Program-made: the position numbers and the translations under genes
Shown: one piece after another, positions 9,202 to 18,210 of the stretch
How positions within the stretch are numbered: the stretch's first letter is position 1
How the letters are laid out: every line of letters begins with the position of its first letter
Notes under the pieces: model-generated
What the model was told of the DNA's origin: nothing
Databases searched by the model: none
Seen by the model: the letters and a program-made list of their open reading frames with translations, nothing else
Origin: a virus
Direction: 5' to 3' (one strand)
DNA length: 47,659 nucleotides
Virus record (IMG/VR): IMGVR_UViG_3300042569_000812
Location: 1-47,659 of that record

Positions 9202-10032
9202 ATGATAAATTTTAATACAGAGTACTATAGTAATAATTATTACTTCTTTTTGAAAGAGAGAGCGGACAAAATCTCCTTATATTATTCTATTGCGGATACT
9301 TTAACTGAATCTCGAAAGAATGATGAGAGAATTGACTTCGATAAAAAAGATTCTAAAAAAGTTAAAAATATTGTTGGGAATGTTTTAAAATCTAAAACAA
9401 AAGTTTCTAAAAACGCGTTAACCAAAAAGTTAAAAAGTATTAAACCTAAAAAAGAAATTGACGAATTAGTTGATTCTGACGGAACTATGTTAAGTTCAAA
9501 AATACCATATCTTAACCAAACCTTAACACCTCATAAAACTATGGACCAGACCGTGGCTATGGCGAGAATTACAAACGACCCACTTACTAGAGGTTATAGA
9601 GTTTATTATGGTGAAAGTGAAGAAGGTTCTGATGAAGTCATTAATGAGGTTGACTATTCTGAAGCATTTGGGTATGAAGAAACCAAAGATATGGATTTTA
9701 AAGATACGGTTAAAACACTTAAAGAAATGGGTGTTGAGAATGCGATTGAAAGAGCTAAACAATTTGGTAAATTACCAAAACAAAAAAGAGAAGATGGTGA
9801 ATTAAAACAAAGATTGTCTGAAAAAGATAGTATTGAAGAACAACAAAGAAAAAAAATGATTAAAATGGTTGAGGATATGTTAACCAAAAAATCGTCAAAT
9901 AATTCCGATGTAGTAAAAGATAAAGGAATAAGTAAAATATTATTGAAAAATATTCAATCAATTAAAAAAATCGCCGATAAAGAAGGTATCAGTATCAATA
10001 TGTTAATCAAAGCGTTAAAATCTAATGAATAA
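9202..10032 (+). CDS. Hypothetical charged protein, probable virion or head gene
   Basis: This 276-residue protein is Lys/Glu-rich and not recognised. The N-terminus is aromatic (EYYSNNYYFFLKERADK). The C-terminal third is predicted helical, and the last 40 residues (IKKIADKEGISINMLIKAL) could form a helix-turn-helix-like bundle. It starts a five-gene run in which genes overlap or lie within 2 nt, ending at the terminator near 12100. A late-type box precedes it. The next gene starts 8 nt before its stop codon, which implies translational coupling. The head or virion role is inferred from the late-type box and neighbours. Confidence 0.75.
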   Translation: MINFNTEYYSNNYYFFLKERADKISLYYSIADTLTESRKNDERIDFDKKDSKKVKNIVGNVLKSKTKVSKNALTKKLKSIKPKKEIDELVDSDGTMLSSKIPYLNQTLTPHKTMDQTVAMARITNDPLTRGYRVYYGESEEGSDEVINEVDYSEAFGYEETKDMDFKDTVKTLKEMGVENAIERAKQFGKLPKQKREDGELKQRLSEKDSIEEQQRKKMIKMVEDMLTKKSSNNSDVVKDKGISKILLKNIQSIKKIADKEGISINMLIKALKSNE

Positions 10033-10495
10033 GGATTTATATGGAAATACCGTTCAATTACCTGAAGATGTTGTAGAATATTTACAACAATGCTTTGATT
10101 CTGCAAACACAGATGATTCAACCATTGAAGGATTTAAAAGAAATCAAGAATTAAGAGATAGTCGTGAAACCACTTATCAACAATTAAAACGAATGAAAAA
10201 TTGGTTTGATAACTTTAATGGTTTAGAAAACGATTTACCTTTTATTTTGAATGGTGGACACTATGTAAAAAATTGGGTTAACGACACATTAGGTGGAATG
10301 AGAAATAACGTATATATGGGTAAGAAATCAAAATCTGAAGTTTTACCAAATCAATTTATACAAACTCACACTAAAGATAATTTAAATACAATGAATAGAC
10401 AAAGTAAAAGTCATAGTTCAACCACCGGTAATATTAACAAAGATATTACAGAAAGTTTAAAAAGAATAAACGAATTAATAAAAAAAATAATTTAA
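10025..10495 (+). CDS. Hypothetical protein in the five-gene run
   Basis: This 156-residue protein matches no family I can name. It is predominantly helical. The middle contains the Trp/Gly-rich stretch LKRMKNWFDNF...NGGHYVKNWVNDTLGGM, and the C-terminus is a basic amphipathic helix (ITESLKRINELIKKII). That type of C-terminal helix recurs in virion proteins of this window, for example the end of the protein encoded at 34488-35189. It overlaps the upstream gene by 8 nt and is followed after 1 nt by the next gene. Confidence 0.75.
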   Translation: MNKDLYGNTVQLPEDVVEYLQQCFDSANTDDSTIEGFKRNQELRDSRETTYQQLKRMKNWFDNFNGLENDLPFILNGGHYVKNWVNDTLGGMRNNVYMGKKSKSEVLPNQFIQTHTKDNLNTMNRQSKSHSSTTGNINKDITESLKRINELIKKII

Positions 10496-10496
10496 T

Positions 10497-10790
10497 ATGG
10501 CAAATTTAGAACCTTTAGATTTCGCACAACCTGAAAATGAATTATCAGCAATTGCGGATATGCAAAGAAAAATGTTATTCCCAAAGAATGACTTTAAAAT
10601 CACAAATCAATACTCATCAGTTAATCCTGACGCTTTAGCCGATGGTGATGAACAAGGTAAAGGTACTGGTGGATTTTTAGATGTTTATAACCAAGGTGCG
10701 GGTGCAATTCAAGACATTATGGAAAGAAAATCTGAAATAGTTGTTAACAAATACAAAGAAGTAAAACCATACACAACTCCAAGTGCATAA
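10497..10790 (+). CDS. Small hypothetical protein
   Basis: This 97-residue acidic protein matches no known family. It has a helical N-terminal half (ENELSAIADMQRKMLFPKND) and a Gly-rich centre (GDEQGKGTGGFLDVYNQGAGA). The stop overlaps the next start (TAATG), so the two are translationally coupled. Its position within the run suggests a structural or assembly role, with nothing more specific visible. Confidence 0.7.
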   Translation: MANLEPLDFAQPENELSAIADMQRKMLFPKNDFKITNQYSSVNPDALADGDEQGKGTGGFLDVYNQGAGAIQDIMERKSEIVVNKYKEVKPYTTPSA

Positions 10791-11470
10791 TGAAACTTTA
10801 CAACACATTTAAATCACTTATTTTAGAAATAGCGTCAGTTGACTCTATAGTCGACGCTATAAAAAAACGAGATAAGATTATAATTTACTATGATGGGGAT
10901 GAACCAGGTGGACGTGGATTACGTTTAATTGAACCGGTTTGTTTTGGTTATTCAAAAGCGGATAATCCTGTTGTAAGAGCGTGGGACTCTCAAGGAGCAT
11001 CACACACCGCGTATTTAGGTGAACAACCTTTACCGGGATGGAGGCTTTTCAGAGCGGACAAAATATTCTCTTTTAAACCAACAGGTGAGACATTTAACGA
11101 ACCAAAACCAAACTACAATCCAAATGGTGATAAAAGTATGAATCGTGTTATTATTAATGCTGATTTTTCTCAAGTCACACCACAACAAGAACCTGAACCA
11201 ACTACACCAGAAACTGAAGTTGAAGTTAATGATGTAATTGATGATGTAATTATCACCACAGTTAATGATATGATTAATGATATTATTGAGAAAGATGGTG
11301 CCGATTCATTAGAAGGTGTTGATTTATCTAAAGCCGCAGAATCATATAAAAGAATATATGCTGGTATTGAAGATAAAATTCGTAGAAATTTATCCAATCA
11401 AGAAAAAAATGATTTAAGACCAAAAGTTTCAGAACTAATCCAACAATCTCAAAGTTTAATTAAAAAATAA
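10790..11470 (+). CDS. WYL-like domain protein with capsid-targeting-like N-terminus
   Basis: This 226-residue protein carries, at residues ~17-105, the pattern of a WYL domain: a helix (IVDAIKKRDK), a strand (IIIYYDG), a Pro-containing strand (RLIEPVCFGY) and a final strand (RLFRADKIFSFKPTG). WYL domains bind nucleic acids or nucleotides and usually sit in bacterial regulators with an added HTH, which is absent here. The first 13 residues, MKLYNTFKSLILE, resemble the T4 capsid-targeting peptide (MKTYQEFI-E) that gp21 protease removes. Residues ~125-226 are acidic, then helical. An internal head protein or a DNA-binding virion protein are both possible. Domain assignment is by eye. Confidence 0.65.
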   Translation: MKLYNTFKSLILEIASVDSIVDAIKKRDKIIIYYDGDEPGGRGLRLIEPVCFGYSKADNPVVRAWDSQGASHTAYLGEQPLPGWRLFRADKIFSFKPTGETFNEPKPNYNPNGDKSMNRVIINADFSQVTPQQEPEPTTPETEVEVNDVIDDVIITTVNDMINDIIEKDGADSLEGVDLSKAAESYKRIYAGIEDKIRRNLSNQEKNDLRPKVSELIQQSQSLIKK

Positions 11471-11471
11471 T

Positions 11472-12065
11472 ATGACAAGCGAAAATGATTTAATTCAAAA
11501 ACTTATGATTTCCAAACAAATAATGGAAAAACATAATCAAACACCAAGAGGTGGTCTACCATCTATGGACACATATAGTACACCTGAAGTTGCAACATAC
11601 AATGCTCCTCCGGCAACTTATAACTTACCTCAAGATATGTTACAAGAAGCCTCAGTACCGGTACAACAAGTTAACCAACCAATGACTCAAGATAGAGTTA
11701 TGGCTTCAAAATTACCGGATGAGATTAAACGATTGATGATTGAACATCCAATAGCTCAGCCGGCAGGTATGGGTGGACCAACTCTATCTAATGACTTAAT
11801 TGATAAAGCAGCAAGATTAATGAACACAGACGCAAGAGGCAATCAAGTAGGTCAACCAAAACAAAAAGTACAAGAACAAACTCAACCTCAATCTAACTTC
11901 AATAACAAACAATTAAGAGATATGTTAAAAGAAGTTGTAGAGGAAGTACTACAAGAAAACGGAATTTTAGCCGAATCAACACAAAAATCAAACGAAGTAT
12001 TTTCTTTTAAAGTAGGAAAGCATATATTTGAGGGTAAGGTTACTAAGATTAAAAAAATATCTTAA
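11472..12065 (+). CDS. Hypothetical protein, last gene of the run
   Basis: This 197-residue protein has a Pro/Gln-rich, probably disordered first 120 residues. A helix follows at ~143-160 (LRDMLKEVVEEVLQENGIL), then a small C-terminal beta segment (FSFKVGKHIFEGKVTKIKKI). The helix resembles amphipathic helices at the termini of other presumptive virion proteins here. No catalytic motif is visible. It starts 1 nt after the previous stop and is followed by a strong terminator, so it ends the transcription unit that begins near 9190. Confidence 0.75.
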   Translation: MTSENDLIQKLMISKQIMEKHNQTPRGGLPSMDTYSTPEVATYNAPPATYNLPQDMLQEASVPVQQVNQPMTQDRVMASKLPDEIKRLMIEHPIAQPAGMGGPTLSNDLIDKAARLMNTDARGNQVGQPKQKVQEQTQPQSNFNNKQLRDMLKEVVEEVLQENGILAESTQKSNEVFSFKVGKHIFEGKVTKIKKIS

Positions 12066-12086
12066 ACTTTATTTACTCTAAAAACT

Positions 12087-12115
12087 AAACCCTCAAGGAA
12101 ACTTGGGGGTTTTTT
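12087..12115 (+). terminator. Intrinsic terminator ending the 9.2-12.1 kb operon
   Basis: AAACCCTCAAG pairs with CTTGGGGGTTT (one wobble) around a GAAA tetraloop and is followed by T residues. It lies 21 nt past the stop codon at 12065. Confidence 0.85.
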
Positions 12116-12176
12116 ATTTCTTAATAGTTGATATTCTAACACTCTTTAATTATACTTTCTGTTATAATATTAAACT

Positions 12177-13397
12177 ATGAAAGAAAAAATTAATGTTTTA
12201 GTACTCCCTTCAGATAAAACCGGAGTTGGTAAATTCAGGTCTATTGACCCTCACGTGTTCTTACAAAATTTATATCCTGACGATTTTCACGTTGATATTG
12301 ATTACGAACCTAAGATAAACGATATTAAATATTGGGACAAATACCAAATTATTCACGTACACCGAAACATCGGTAGTCATTACGACCAAACACCATCAAT
12401 CATTAAGTATTTAAAGTCGATTGGTAAAGTTGTTATTATTGATATTGATGATTATTGGTTACCTACTGTTGACCACCCAATCCACAGTATTATTGTACAA
12501 AACAAAATTCACGAAAAAATTGTTGCAAACTTAAAAGAAGCTGATTGGGTAACAACAACAACGGATATATTTGCAAATGAAATTCGTAAACTCAATAAGA
12601 ATGTATTGGTGTTACCAAACGCAATCGACCCTAAAGAACCTCAATTTAATCAAGTGACACCACCATCTGATAAAATTAGAATTGGTTGGTTAGGAGGTTC
12701 ATCTCACTTACACGATTTAGGTTTATTAGACGCGTTTGTTCAAAAGAATCAAGACATCAACGATAAATTACAATATGTAATTTGTGGGTTCGATACAAGA
12801 GGTTCTGTAACTGAAATTAATCCAACCACCGGAGAACAAAAGAAAAGAGATATTTTACCTCACGAAACAGTGTGGGTTAATTATGAGGGAATTTTTACAA
12901 ACAATTATAAAACGTTAGATGAAAATTATATTAAATTTTTAAAGGAATTTAAAGATGAAAACTATATTTCAGATAAAGAATTACCTTACGTTAGAGTTTG
13001 GACAAAACCTGTTAACTCTTACGCTATGAATTATTCAAAATTTGACATATCTTTGGCACCAATTAAAAATCACATCTTCAACAGAATGAAATCACAATTA
13101 AAAGTGATTGAGGCGGGGTTCTATAAAAAAGCATTGATTGCTTCAGAAATTGGCCCATACACAATTGATTTAAAACATTGTTTAAAGAATGGTGAATTTA
13201 CTGCCGATGGAAATGCTATTTTAATTCCTGAAAGTAGAAACCATAGTGATTGGTCAAAATCAATTAAAAAATTAGTTCAAAATCCTGAAATGATAACTGA
13301 ACTAGGTGAGAGATTATATAACACAGTAAAAGACAAATATGACCTTAATAATGTTACTGTTACAAGAGCAGAATTTTACAAAAGTTTAATTAAATAA
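12177..13397 (+). CDS. Glycosyltransferase, GT-B fold (GT4-like)
   Basis: This 406-residue protein is likely a GT-B transferase. The N-terminal Rossmann-like half has VLVLPSDKTGVGKFR at its start, DIDDYW near residue 89 and VTTTTDIFANEIRK with VLPNAI near 145. The C-terminal half opens with IRIGWLGGSSH (~168-177) and contains the acidic segment of GT4 enzymes (VIEAGFYKKALIASEIGPY, ~310-330). Such enzymes move sugars from nucleotide-sugar donors to glycans or proteins. It opens the sugar island and lies 2 nt before the cytidylyltransferase gene. The acceptor cannot be read from sequence. Confidence 0.8.
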   Translation: MKEKINVLVLPSDKTGVGKFRSIDPHVFLQNLYPDDFHVDIDYEPKINDIKYWDKYQIIHVHRNIGSHYDQTPSIIKYLKSIGKVVIIDIDDYWLPTVDHPIHSIIVQNKIHEKIVANLKEADWVTTTTDIFANEIRKLNKNVLVLPNAIDPKEPQFNQVTPPSDKIRIGWLGGSSHLHDLGLLDAFVQKNQDINDKLQYVICGFDTRGSVTEINPTTGEQKKRDILPHETVWVNYEGIFTNNYKTLDENYIKFLKEFKDENYISDKELPYVRVWTKPVNSYAMNYSKFDISLAPIKNHIFNRMKSQLKVIEAGFYKKALIASEIGPYTIDLKHCLKNGEFTADGNAILIPESRNHSDWSKSIKKLVQNPEMITELGERLYNTVKDKYDLNNVTVTRAEFYKSLIK

Positions 13398-13399
13398 AA

Positions 13400-13855
13400 A
13401 TGAATACAAAAAAAACAATTGGTTTTACCGCAGGTAATTTTGACTTACTTCACCCGGGTTATATCTATACCTTTGAAGAGGCTAAACGTCATTGTGACTA
13501 TTTTATGGTTTTTTTACAGAGAGACCCTTCAGAGACTAGATTTACAAAATATAAACCTGTAATTCCATTATATGAACGATATAAAACATTAATGTCAATC
13601 AAATACATTGATGAGGTAGTAACTTATCAAACTGAAGAAGATTTGATTCAATTAATGGAATTTTACAAACCTGATATTAGAATATTGGGGGATGATTACA
13701 TCGGTAAAAGATTTACCGGTGACCATTTACCAATCAAAGTAATTTACACAACAAGGTCTCACAATTGGTCAACAACCAAAATTAAAGATTTAATTACAAA
13801 ACAAACAATCAAACAAAATCCGGACATTATAAAAAATTTAGAATCAAATGATTAA
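13400..13855 (+). CDS. Nucleotidyltransferase of the TagD/cytidylyltransferase type
   Basis: At 151 residues it has the size of TagD-type glycerol-3-phosphate cytidylyltransferases. The first signature is GNFDLLHPGY at ~12-21, where family members normally have HxGH, so the second His is replaced by Tyr. RYKTLMSIKYIDEVV matches the conserved middle helix and strand. NWSTTKIKD near residue 121 matches the ISTTxIK signature. It probably activates a sugar or alditol phosphate with CTP for the neighbouring transferases. The altered HxGH motif leaves activity uncertain. It overlaps the next gene by 8 nt. Confidence 0.75.
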   Translation: MNTKKTIGFTAGNFDLLHPGYIYTFEEAKRHCDYFMVFLQRDPSETRFTKYKPVIPLYERYKTLMSIKYIDEVVTYQTEEDLIQLMEFYKPDIRILGDDYIGKRFTGDHLPIKVIYTTRSHNWSTTKIKDLITKQTIKQNPDIIKNLESND

Positions 13856-14558
13856 AATACCATTAACCAAAATATTATTTTTAGATATTGAAACAGTTGG
13901 AATTGAAAAAGATTACGACACTTGTTTAGAAAAAAGACCTGAATTATCGAAACAATTTGACAAATATTACGATTGGTTCTTAAAACGTTTTCCTGAAGAT
14001 AAGGAAATTGAAGTAAACCAAAAAAATCACGTATTTGCAACAAGAACCGCATTAGTTCCTGAATTCGCAAAAATTGTTTGTATGAGTGTTGCCTTTGTAA
14101 TGGAAAATGGTGAGATTAAAAAACAAACGTTTTCAGGTGATGATGAGAAAGTATTATTAAAAGAATGTCAAAATTTATTAGAACGTTGCGGAAAATTAGA
14201 TTTTTTCCTATGTGGTCACAATTTAAAAAACTTTGATATTCCAATGACAGCAAAAAGAATGATAATCAACGGATTATTACCCCCATCGATTCTACCATCT
14301 TATGATACAAAACCGTGGGAAGTAAAAGCTATTGATACCAGAGAAATTTGGCAATACGGAGCATATACCGCAATTGGTTCATTGGATTTAATGTGTACTT
14401 CAATGGAAGTCCCTTCCCCAAAAGAAGGTGATGTTACCGGAGATAAAGTACACGACGCATATTGGAATAAAAATATGTTAGAAGAGATATCTGCATACTG
14501 TGAACGTGATGTGTTAGTATTGATTGATTTAATAAAAAAATTAAAAAATTTAGAATAA
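13848..14558 (+). CDS. 3'-5' exonuclease of the DEDDy family
   Basis: This 236-residue protein shows the three exonuclease motifs of the DnaQ/PolB-related DEDDy group. They are DIE at 13-15 in FLDIETVG, GHNLKNFDIP with Asp130, and YCERD with Tyr217 and Asp221. All predicted metal-binding residues are present. The arrangement matches the stand-alone predicted exonucleases related to family B polymerases. It would act in DNA replication, repair or degradation in the cytoplasm. It sits between a cytidylyltransferase and a dUTPase, so nucleotide-metabolism genes are interleaved with the sugar genes. Its stop overlaps the next start by one base. Confidence 0.85.
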   Translation: MIKIPLTKILFLDIETVGIEKDYDTCLEKRPELSKQFDKYYDWFLKRFPEDKEIEVNQKNHVFATRTALVPEFAKIVCMSVAFVMENGEIKKQTFSGDDEKVLLKECQNLLERCGKLDFFLCGHNLKNFDIPMTAKRMIINGLLPPSILPSYDTKPWEVKAIDTREIWQYGAYTAIGSLDLMCTSMEVPSPKEGDVTGDKVHDAYWNKNMLEEISAYCERDVLVLIDLIKKLKNLE

Positions 14559-15157
14559 TGTTAAACGAAGATTTAGATTTCTTAAAAAATAAGGCCGAAG
14601 AATTAAAACGAATGGCCAACATTGATTTGGATGAACTATCCTATGAAGAAATAATGGGAGAATTTGGACTTGACTTAAAACAACTTGAGGATGATATGAT
14701 GAATTCAAGAACTAAACTACCATTAGGGTTTGTAAAAATTCATCCTGACGCAGTAACTCCAAAATATAATTACGATAGTGATTCAGGTTTTGACTTACAC
14801 TCCGTAGAAGAGGTTACAATTGAACCTTTTGGTAGAGCATTAGTTCCAAGTGGATTATCATTCGATATTAAAGATGGTTATGAAATACAAGTTAGAACTA
14901 AAAGTGGATTGGCAATCAATCAAGGACTTATGGTTTTAAACTCACCGGGGACTGTTGATAATGGTTATACCGGAGAAGTTAAGGGAATTATTTTTAACAC
15001 CAACAATCACCCCGTAACTATCCATAAAGGTATGAAATTTGGTCAAGCGGTATTGTGTCCCGTTGTAAATGGGGGTTGGGTTCATTTGGACCAAAGAGAA
15101 GAAGTAATTGATAAAGAAAGAGGTAGTAACGGATTTGGTTCGACAGGATTGGTATGA
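14558..15157 (+). CDS. dut: dUTP diphosphatase (dUTPase) with N-terminal extension
   Basis: The trimeric dUTPase motifs are all visible: SGFDL (76-80), RTKSGLA (113-119), GTVDNGYTGEV (131-141), GMKFGQAVL (158-166) and RGSNGFGSTG (188-197). It hydrolyses dUTP to dUMP and pyrophosphate, keeping uracil out of phage DNA and feeding thymidylate synthesis. At 199 residues it is about 50 longer than the usual core. The extra N-terminal part is acidic and helical (LKNKAEELKRMANIDLDEL) and of unknown purpose. The gene overlaps both neighbours by 1-4 nt. Confidence 0.93.
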   Translation: MLNEDLDFLKNKAEELKRMANIDLDELSYEEIMGEFGLDLKQLEDDMMNSRTKLPLGFVKIHPDAVTPKYNYDSDSGFDLHSVEEVTIEPFGRALVPSGLSFDIKDGYEIQVRTKSGLAINQGLMVLNSPGTVDNGYTGEVKGIIFNTNNHPVTIHKGMKFGQAVLCPVVNGGWVHLDQREEVIDKERGSNGFGSTGLV

Positions 15158-16662
15158 TAACAGTAATATATTCAACACATAAAGATGAACAATTTAATAA
15201 CAAATTTAAACAACATTTGTTACAAACTGTTGGTCTAAAAGATGTTCAAATTTTAGAATATAAAAACAATAACGAATTTAGTTTGAGTGAGATTTACAAC
15301 AAAGGTATTTCTCATTCAAATTTTGATATTGTTGTTTGTTGCCATAATGATATTAAATTAGAAAATGGGTGGGGTAAAAAACTTTTAAAAGATTACTCCG
15401 ATAATCCGGAATATGGTATTATTGGAAAAGCCGGTACATCATACTTTCCTGAATCAGGTGTGTTTTGGGAAAAAATGCAACAAACAATGGTGGGACAAGT
15501 TTACCATCAACCTGATAAAGATAAGTGGTTAAGTAAGTATTCACCAAAATTACCAGTAATTATTCCCGTAGTTTCTATAGACGGTTTATTCCTATCATTT
15601 AATAAGACAAAAATAAAACATACGTTTGATGAAAGTATTGGAAGATTCCACTTTTATGACCATTTATTTTGTTTACCAAATTATTTAGACGGAGTTAAGA
15701 TTGGTGTTACATCATCTTTTGAAATTACACATCAATCGGTTGGTAAACCTAACCAAGAATTTTACGAAACAAAAGAAAAGTTTGTGGAGAAATGGAAACA
15801 CGTTTTACCATTAGATTTAAAACCTGAAAAAATTTACATTCCGGAAATAAAAGAAAAACCAATTAAAAATATTGGTAAAGTAGCCGTTATCATTCCAACC
15901 AAAGGGAATATTGAAATGTTGAAAGAATGTGTCGATTCATTTTACAATCATTGTAACCCTGAATTATTTGACATTTTTATTGCCGACACCGGTTCAACGG
16001 ATGATGAAAAAGAAACATTAAAAAGTTATATAAAAGATTATAATAATATAAAGTTAATTGAATATGATTATTATAATTTTGCAAAGATTAATAATGATGT
16101 TGTTAAAAATCACGTGACAGACAAATACGAATTTTTATTATTCTGTAATAACGATATCAAATTATTGAATAATGTAATTTATGGAATGTTAAATATTTTT
16201 AAAACAACACCTAAAGTTGGCACGGTTGGATGTAGATTACATTTTGAAGATAAAACAATACAACACGACGGTGTAATATGTTTATTAGACAGTAAACAAA
16301 ATTTATTAATCTCACACCACGGACTAAATAGTTACTATAATTTTTCAAATACTAATAGAAAGATTATTGGTTCAACAGCTGCGTTACTAATAATTAAAAA
16401 GGATGTATTTATAAAATGTGAATATTTCAATGAAAAATACTCAACTTGTTTTGAAGATGTTGAATTAAATTTGAAATGTTTGATGTTAGGTTTAGATAAT
16501 TACTGTAATAGTAATTTAGTTTCATATCATTATGAAAGTCAAACAAGAAATAATGATGAAGAAAAATCTAAAAAACAATTTGAAGATTATAACAACATAT
16601 TAAAACCATTTGTTATTAATAATTATGATAAATTAAAAACACATATTAAGATAGTAAAATAA
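15154..16662 (+). CDS. Tandem GT-A glycosyltransferase (StrF-like plus GT2)
   Basis: This 502-residue protein appears to hold two GT-A folds. Residues ~1-200 resemble the StrF-type domain (ITVIYSTHKDEQ, then IVVCCHNDIKLENGWG). Residues ~243-500 form a GT2 domain opening with VAVIIPTKGNIEMLKECVDS, with IADTGSTDD and FCNNDIKLL at the nucleotide-sugar and metal-binding positions (NND in place of DxD). The later segment GVICLLD...AALLIIKKDVF fits GT2 enzymes that build surface glycans. The two domains may add successive sugars. It overlaps the dUTPase by 4 nt and the next gene by 1 nt. Confidence 0.8.
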   Translation: MITVIYSTHKDEQFNNKFKQHLLQTVGLKDVQILEYKNNNEFSLSEIYNKGISHSNFDIVVCCHNDIKLENGWGKKLLKDYSDNPEYGIIGKAGTSYFPESGVFWEKMQQTMVGQVYHQPDKDKWLSKYSPKLPVIIPVVSIDGLFLSFNKTKIKHTFDESIGRFHFYDHLFCLPNYLDGVKIGVTSSFEITHQSVGKPNQEFYETKEKFVEKWKHVLPLDLKPEKIYIPEIKEKPIKNIGKVAVIIPTKGNIEMLKECVDSFYNHCNPELFDIFIADTGSTDDEKETLKSYIKDYNNIKLIEYDYYNFAKINNDVVKNHVTDKYEFLLFCNNDIKLLNNVIYGMLNIFKTTPKVGTVGCRLHFEDKTIQHDGVICLLDSKQNLLISHHGLNSYYNFSNTNRKIIGSTAALLIIKKDVFIKCEYFNEKYSTCFEDVELNLKCLMLGLDNYCNSNLVSYHYESQTRNNDEEKSKKQFEDYNNILKPFVINNYDKLKTHIKIVK

Positions 16663-17222
16663 TGATAACTTTTTTAGCCACCGCATACAAAGAAACTGTA
16701 GATTCTTATCAATTTATAAGTTCCCTAATGTTACAAAAAAACTCTAATTGGAAATGTATAATTCATTGTGATGAAAAAAATGAATATATTGAAGAATGTG
16801 TTAAATTCTTTAATTCCGATAAAATAACAATTATTAATAATGAAACCCCTACATCTTTTTGGGGTCACTACAATAGAAAAAAAACTTTAGAGTTAATAGA
16901 CACTGAATTTGTAATACAAACATCTATTCAAGATTACTACACACCTAATACTGTGAGTGAATTAATGTCTAATTTAATTGATTGTGATATGGTTATGTTC
17001 AATTGTATTCATAATCACTTTAATTATAATGTATTGGATTCTATACCAATTAAATGTAGAATTGATTGGGGCTCATTTGTTTTAAGAACTGATATAGCAA
17101 AAAAAGTGGGAATCAATCAACCCGAATCACAATACTGTGACGGAATATTTGTTGAAGAATGTATGAAATACCCTAACATTAGAACAAAAAAAATAAACAA
17201 AATATTAACCGTACATAATTAA
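16662..17222 (+). CDS. Small GT-A (GT2-like) glycosyltransferase
   Basis: At 186 residues this is a minimal GT-A domain. ITFLATAYKETVDSYQF opens the first strand and helix, WKCIIHCDEKN follows, and QTSIQDYY holds the probable metal-binding position. WGSFVLRTDIAKKVG is like the acceptor-side loop of GT2 enzymes. It is shorter than typical GT2 proteins (about 250-300) and lacks a C-terminal helical region. Donor and acceptor are unknown. It is joined by a one-base overlap to the preceding transferase and lies 1 nt before the oxidoreductase gene. Confidence 0.7.
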   Translation: MITFLATAYKETVDSYQFISSLMLQKNSNWKCIIHCDEKNEYIEECVKFFNSDKITIINNETPTSFWGHYNRKKTLELIDTEFVIQTSIQDYYTPNTVSELMSNLIDCDMVMFNCIHNHFNYNVLDSIPIKCRIDWGSFVLRTDIAKKVGINQPESQYCDGIFVEECMKYPNIRTKKINKILTVHN

Positions 17223-17223
17223 A

Positions 17224-18210
17224 ATGAATATATCAATTATTGGAACAGGATGGGTTGGGTGTCATTTAGCAAATGTATTAAAAAAAAACCATAACGTAAC
17301 ATTATACGAAAAAACTGACGAAATATTTATTGGAACTTCATATAATAATCAAAATAGATTACATTACGGATATCATTACGCCAGAAACTTTGAAACCAGA
17401 AACTTATGTAAAACAACCTTTTATAGGTTTATACATGATTATGGTTTTTGTGTTACAGACATAGATAAAAACTTTTACTGTGTCCCTAAAAAATTATCCT
17501 TGATGGATTTGAATACTTATTTAAAAATTTTTGAAGAGTATCCTTCAGATTTAATTGAACATAATTTTAAAAACACCGAAGGTTGTTTGTTGACAAACGA
17601 AAAACATATTAATTTTCAAAAAATTAAAACTCATTTTGAAAAAGAACTAAACGGCTTAATTAAGTATGAAACAGTTGATAAAGTAAAGTTAGTAGAACTA
17701 TCAAAAAATTCTGATTTAGTTATTGACGCTACAAATAATTTTATGGGTCTGATAGATAATGATTTTTTTTATGAATTAACAATCACATTAATTTACGATA
17801 AAATCAAATCAACTGACTTTGATTCTGTTACATTTGTTGATGGTGAACTATTTTCTATTTATCCTTATAAGGAAAATAAATTCACATTGACAGATGTTAA
17901 ATTAACACCACTAAAAAGATTTTCAACTATTGAAGAGATTGATGATTATAAAACAATAATAACTAATGAGTTTATATTAAATAAAATAACAGAATTTGAA
18001 GATAGAGTTAAAATATTCATGCCTGAATTTAATGAGTATTTTAAATATGATTCATATTTTTTATCAATAAAAAGTAAAGTAAATGACGAATCGGATAGTC
18101 GATATCCGGTAATAAAACAAACAAATAATATTATTTCCTGTTTCACCGGAAAAATACAAGGAATTTATATTATTGAAGATTATATTTTAAACATAATTAA
18201 GAATGAGTAA
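17224..18210 (+). CDS. FAD/NAD(P)-dependent oxidoreductase, DAO-like
   Basis: This 328-residue protein begins with a Rossmann dinucleotide motif, ISIIGTGWVGCHLANVL, followed by an acidic residue at the end of the second strand (VTLYEK). This fits FAD-dependent oxidoreductases of the D-amino-acid oxidase superfamily. NRLHYGYHYARNFETR next to it is typical of members in surface-polysaccharide clusters. A later VIDATNNFMG supports the FAD fold. The substrate is likely a sugar or sugar-linked group, by context only. It overlaps the next gene by 8 nt. Confidence 0.65.
   Translation: MNISIIGTGWVGCHLANVLKKNHNVTLYEKTDEIFIGTSYNNQNRLHYGYHYARNFETRNLCKTTFYRFIHDYGFCVTDIDKNFYCVPKKLSLMDLNTYLKIFEEYPSDLIEHNFKNTEGCLLTNEKHINFQKIKTHFEKELNGLIKYETVDKVKLVELSKNSDLVIDATNNFMGLIDNDFFYELTITLIYDKIKSTDFDSVTFVDGELFSIYPYKENKFTLTDVKLTPLKRFSTIEEIDDYKTIITNEFILNKITEFEDRVKIFMPEFNEYFKYDSYFLSIKSKVNDESDSRYPVIKQTNNIISCFTGKIQGIYIIEDYILNIIKNE

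Noticed and set aside
12128-12156. TTGATA-N17-TATACT, a sigma-70-like promoter before the first glycosyltransferase gene
   Set aside because: Good match to the enterobacterial consensus, but Bacteroidota do not use that promoter form and the region is AT-rich. Kept only as a possibility.
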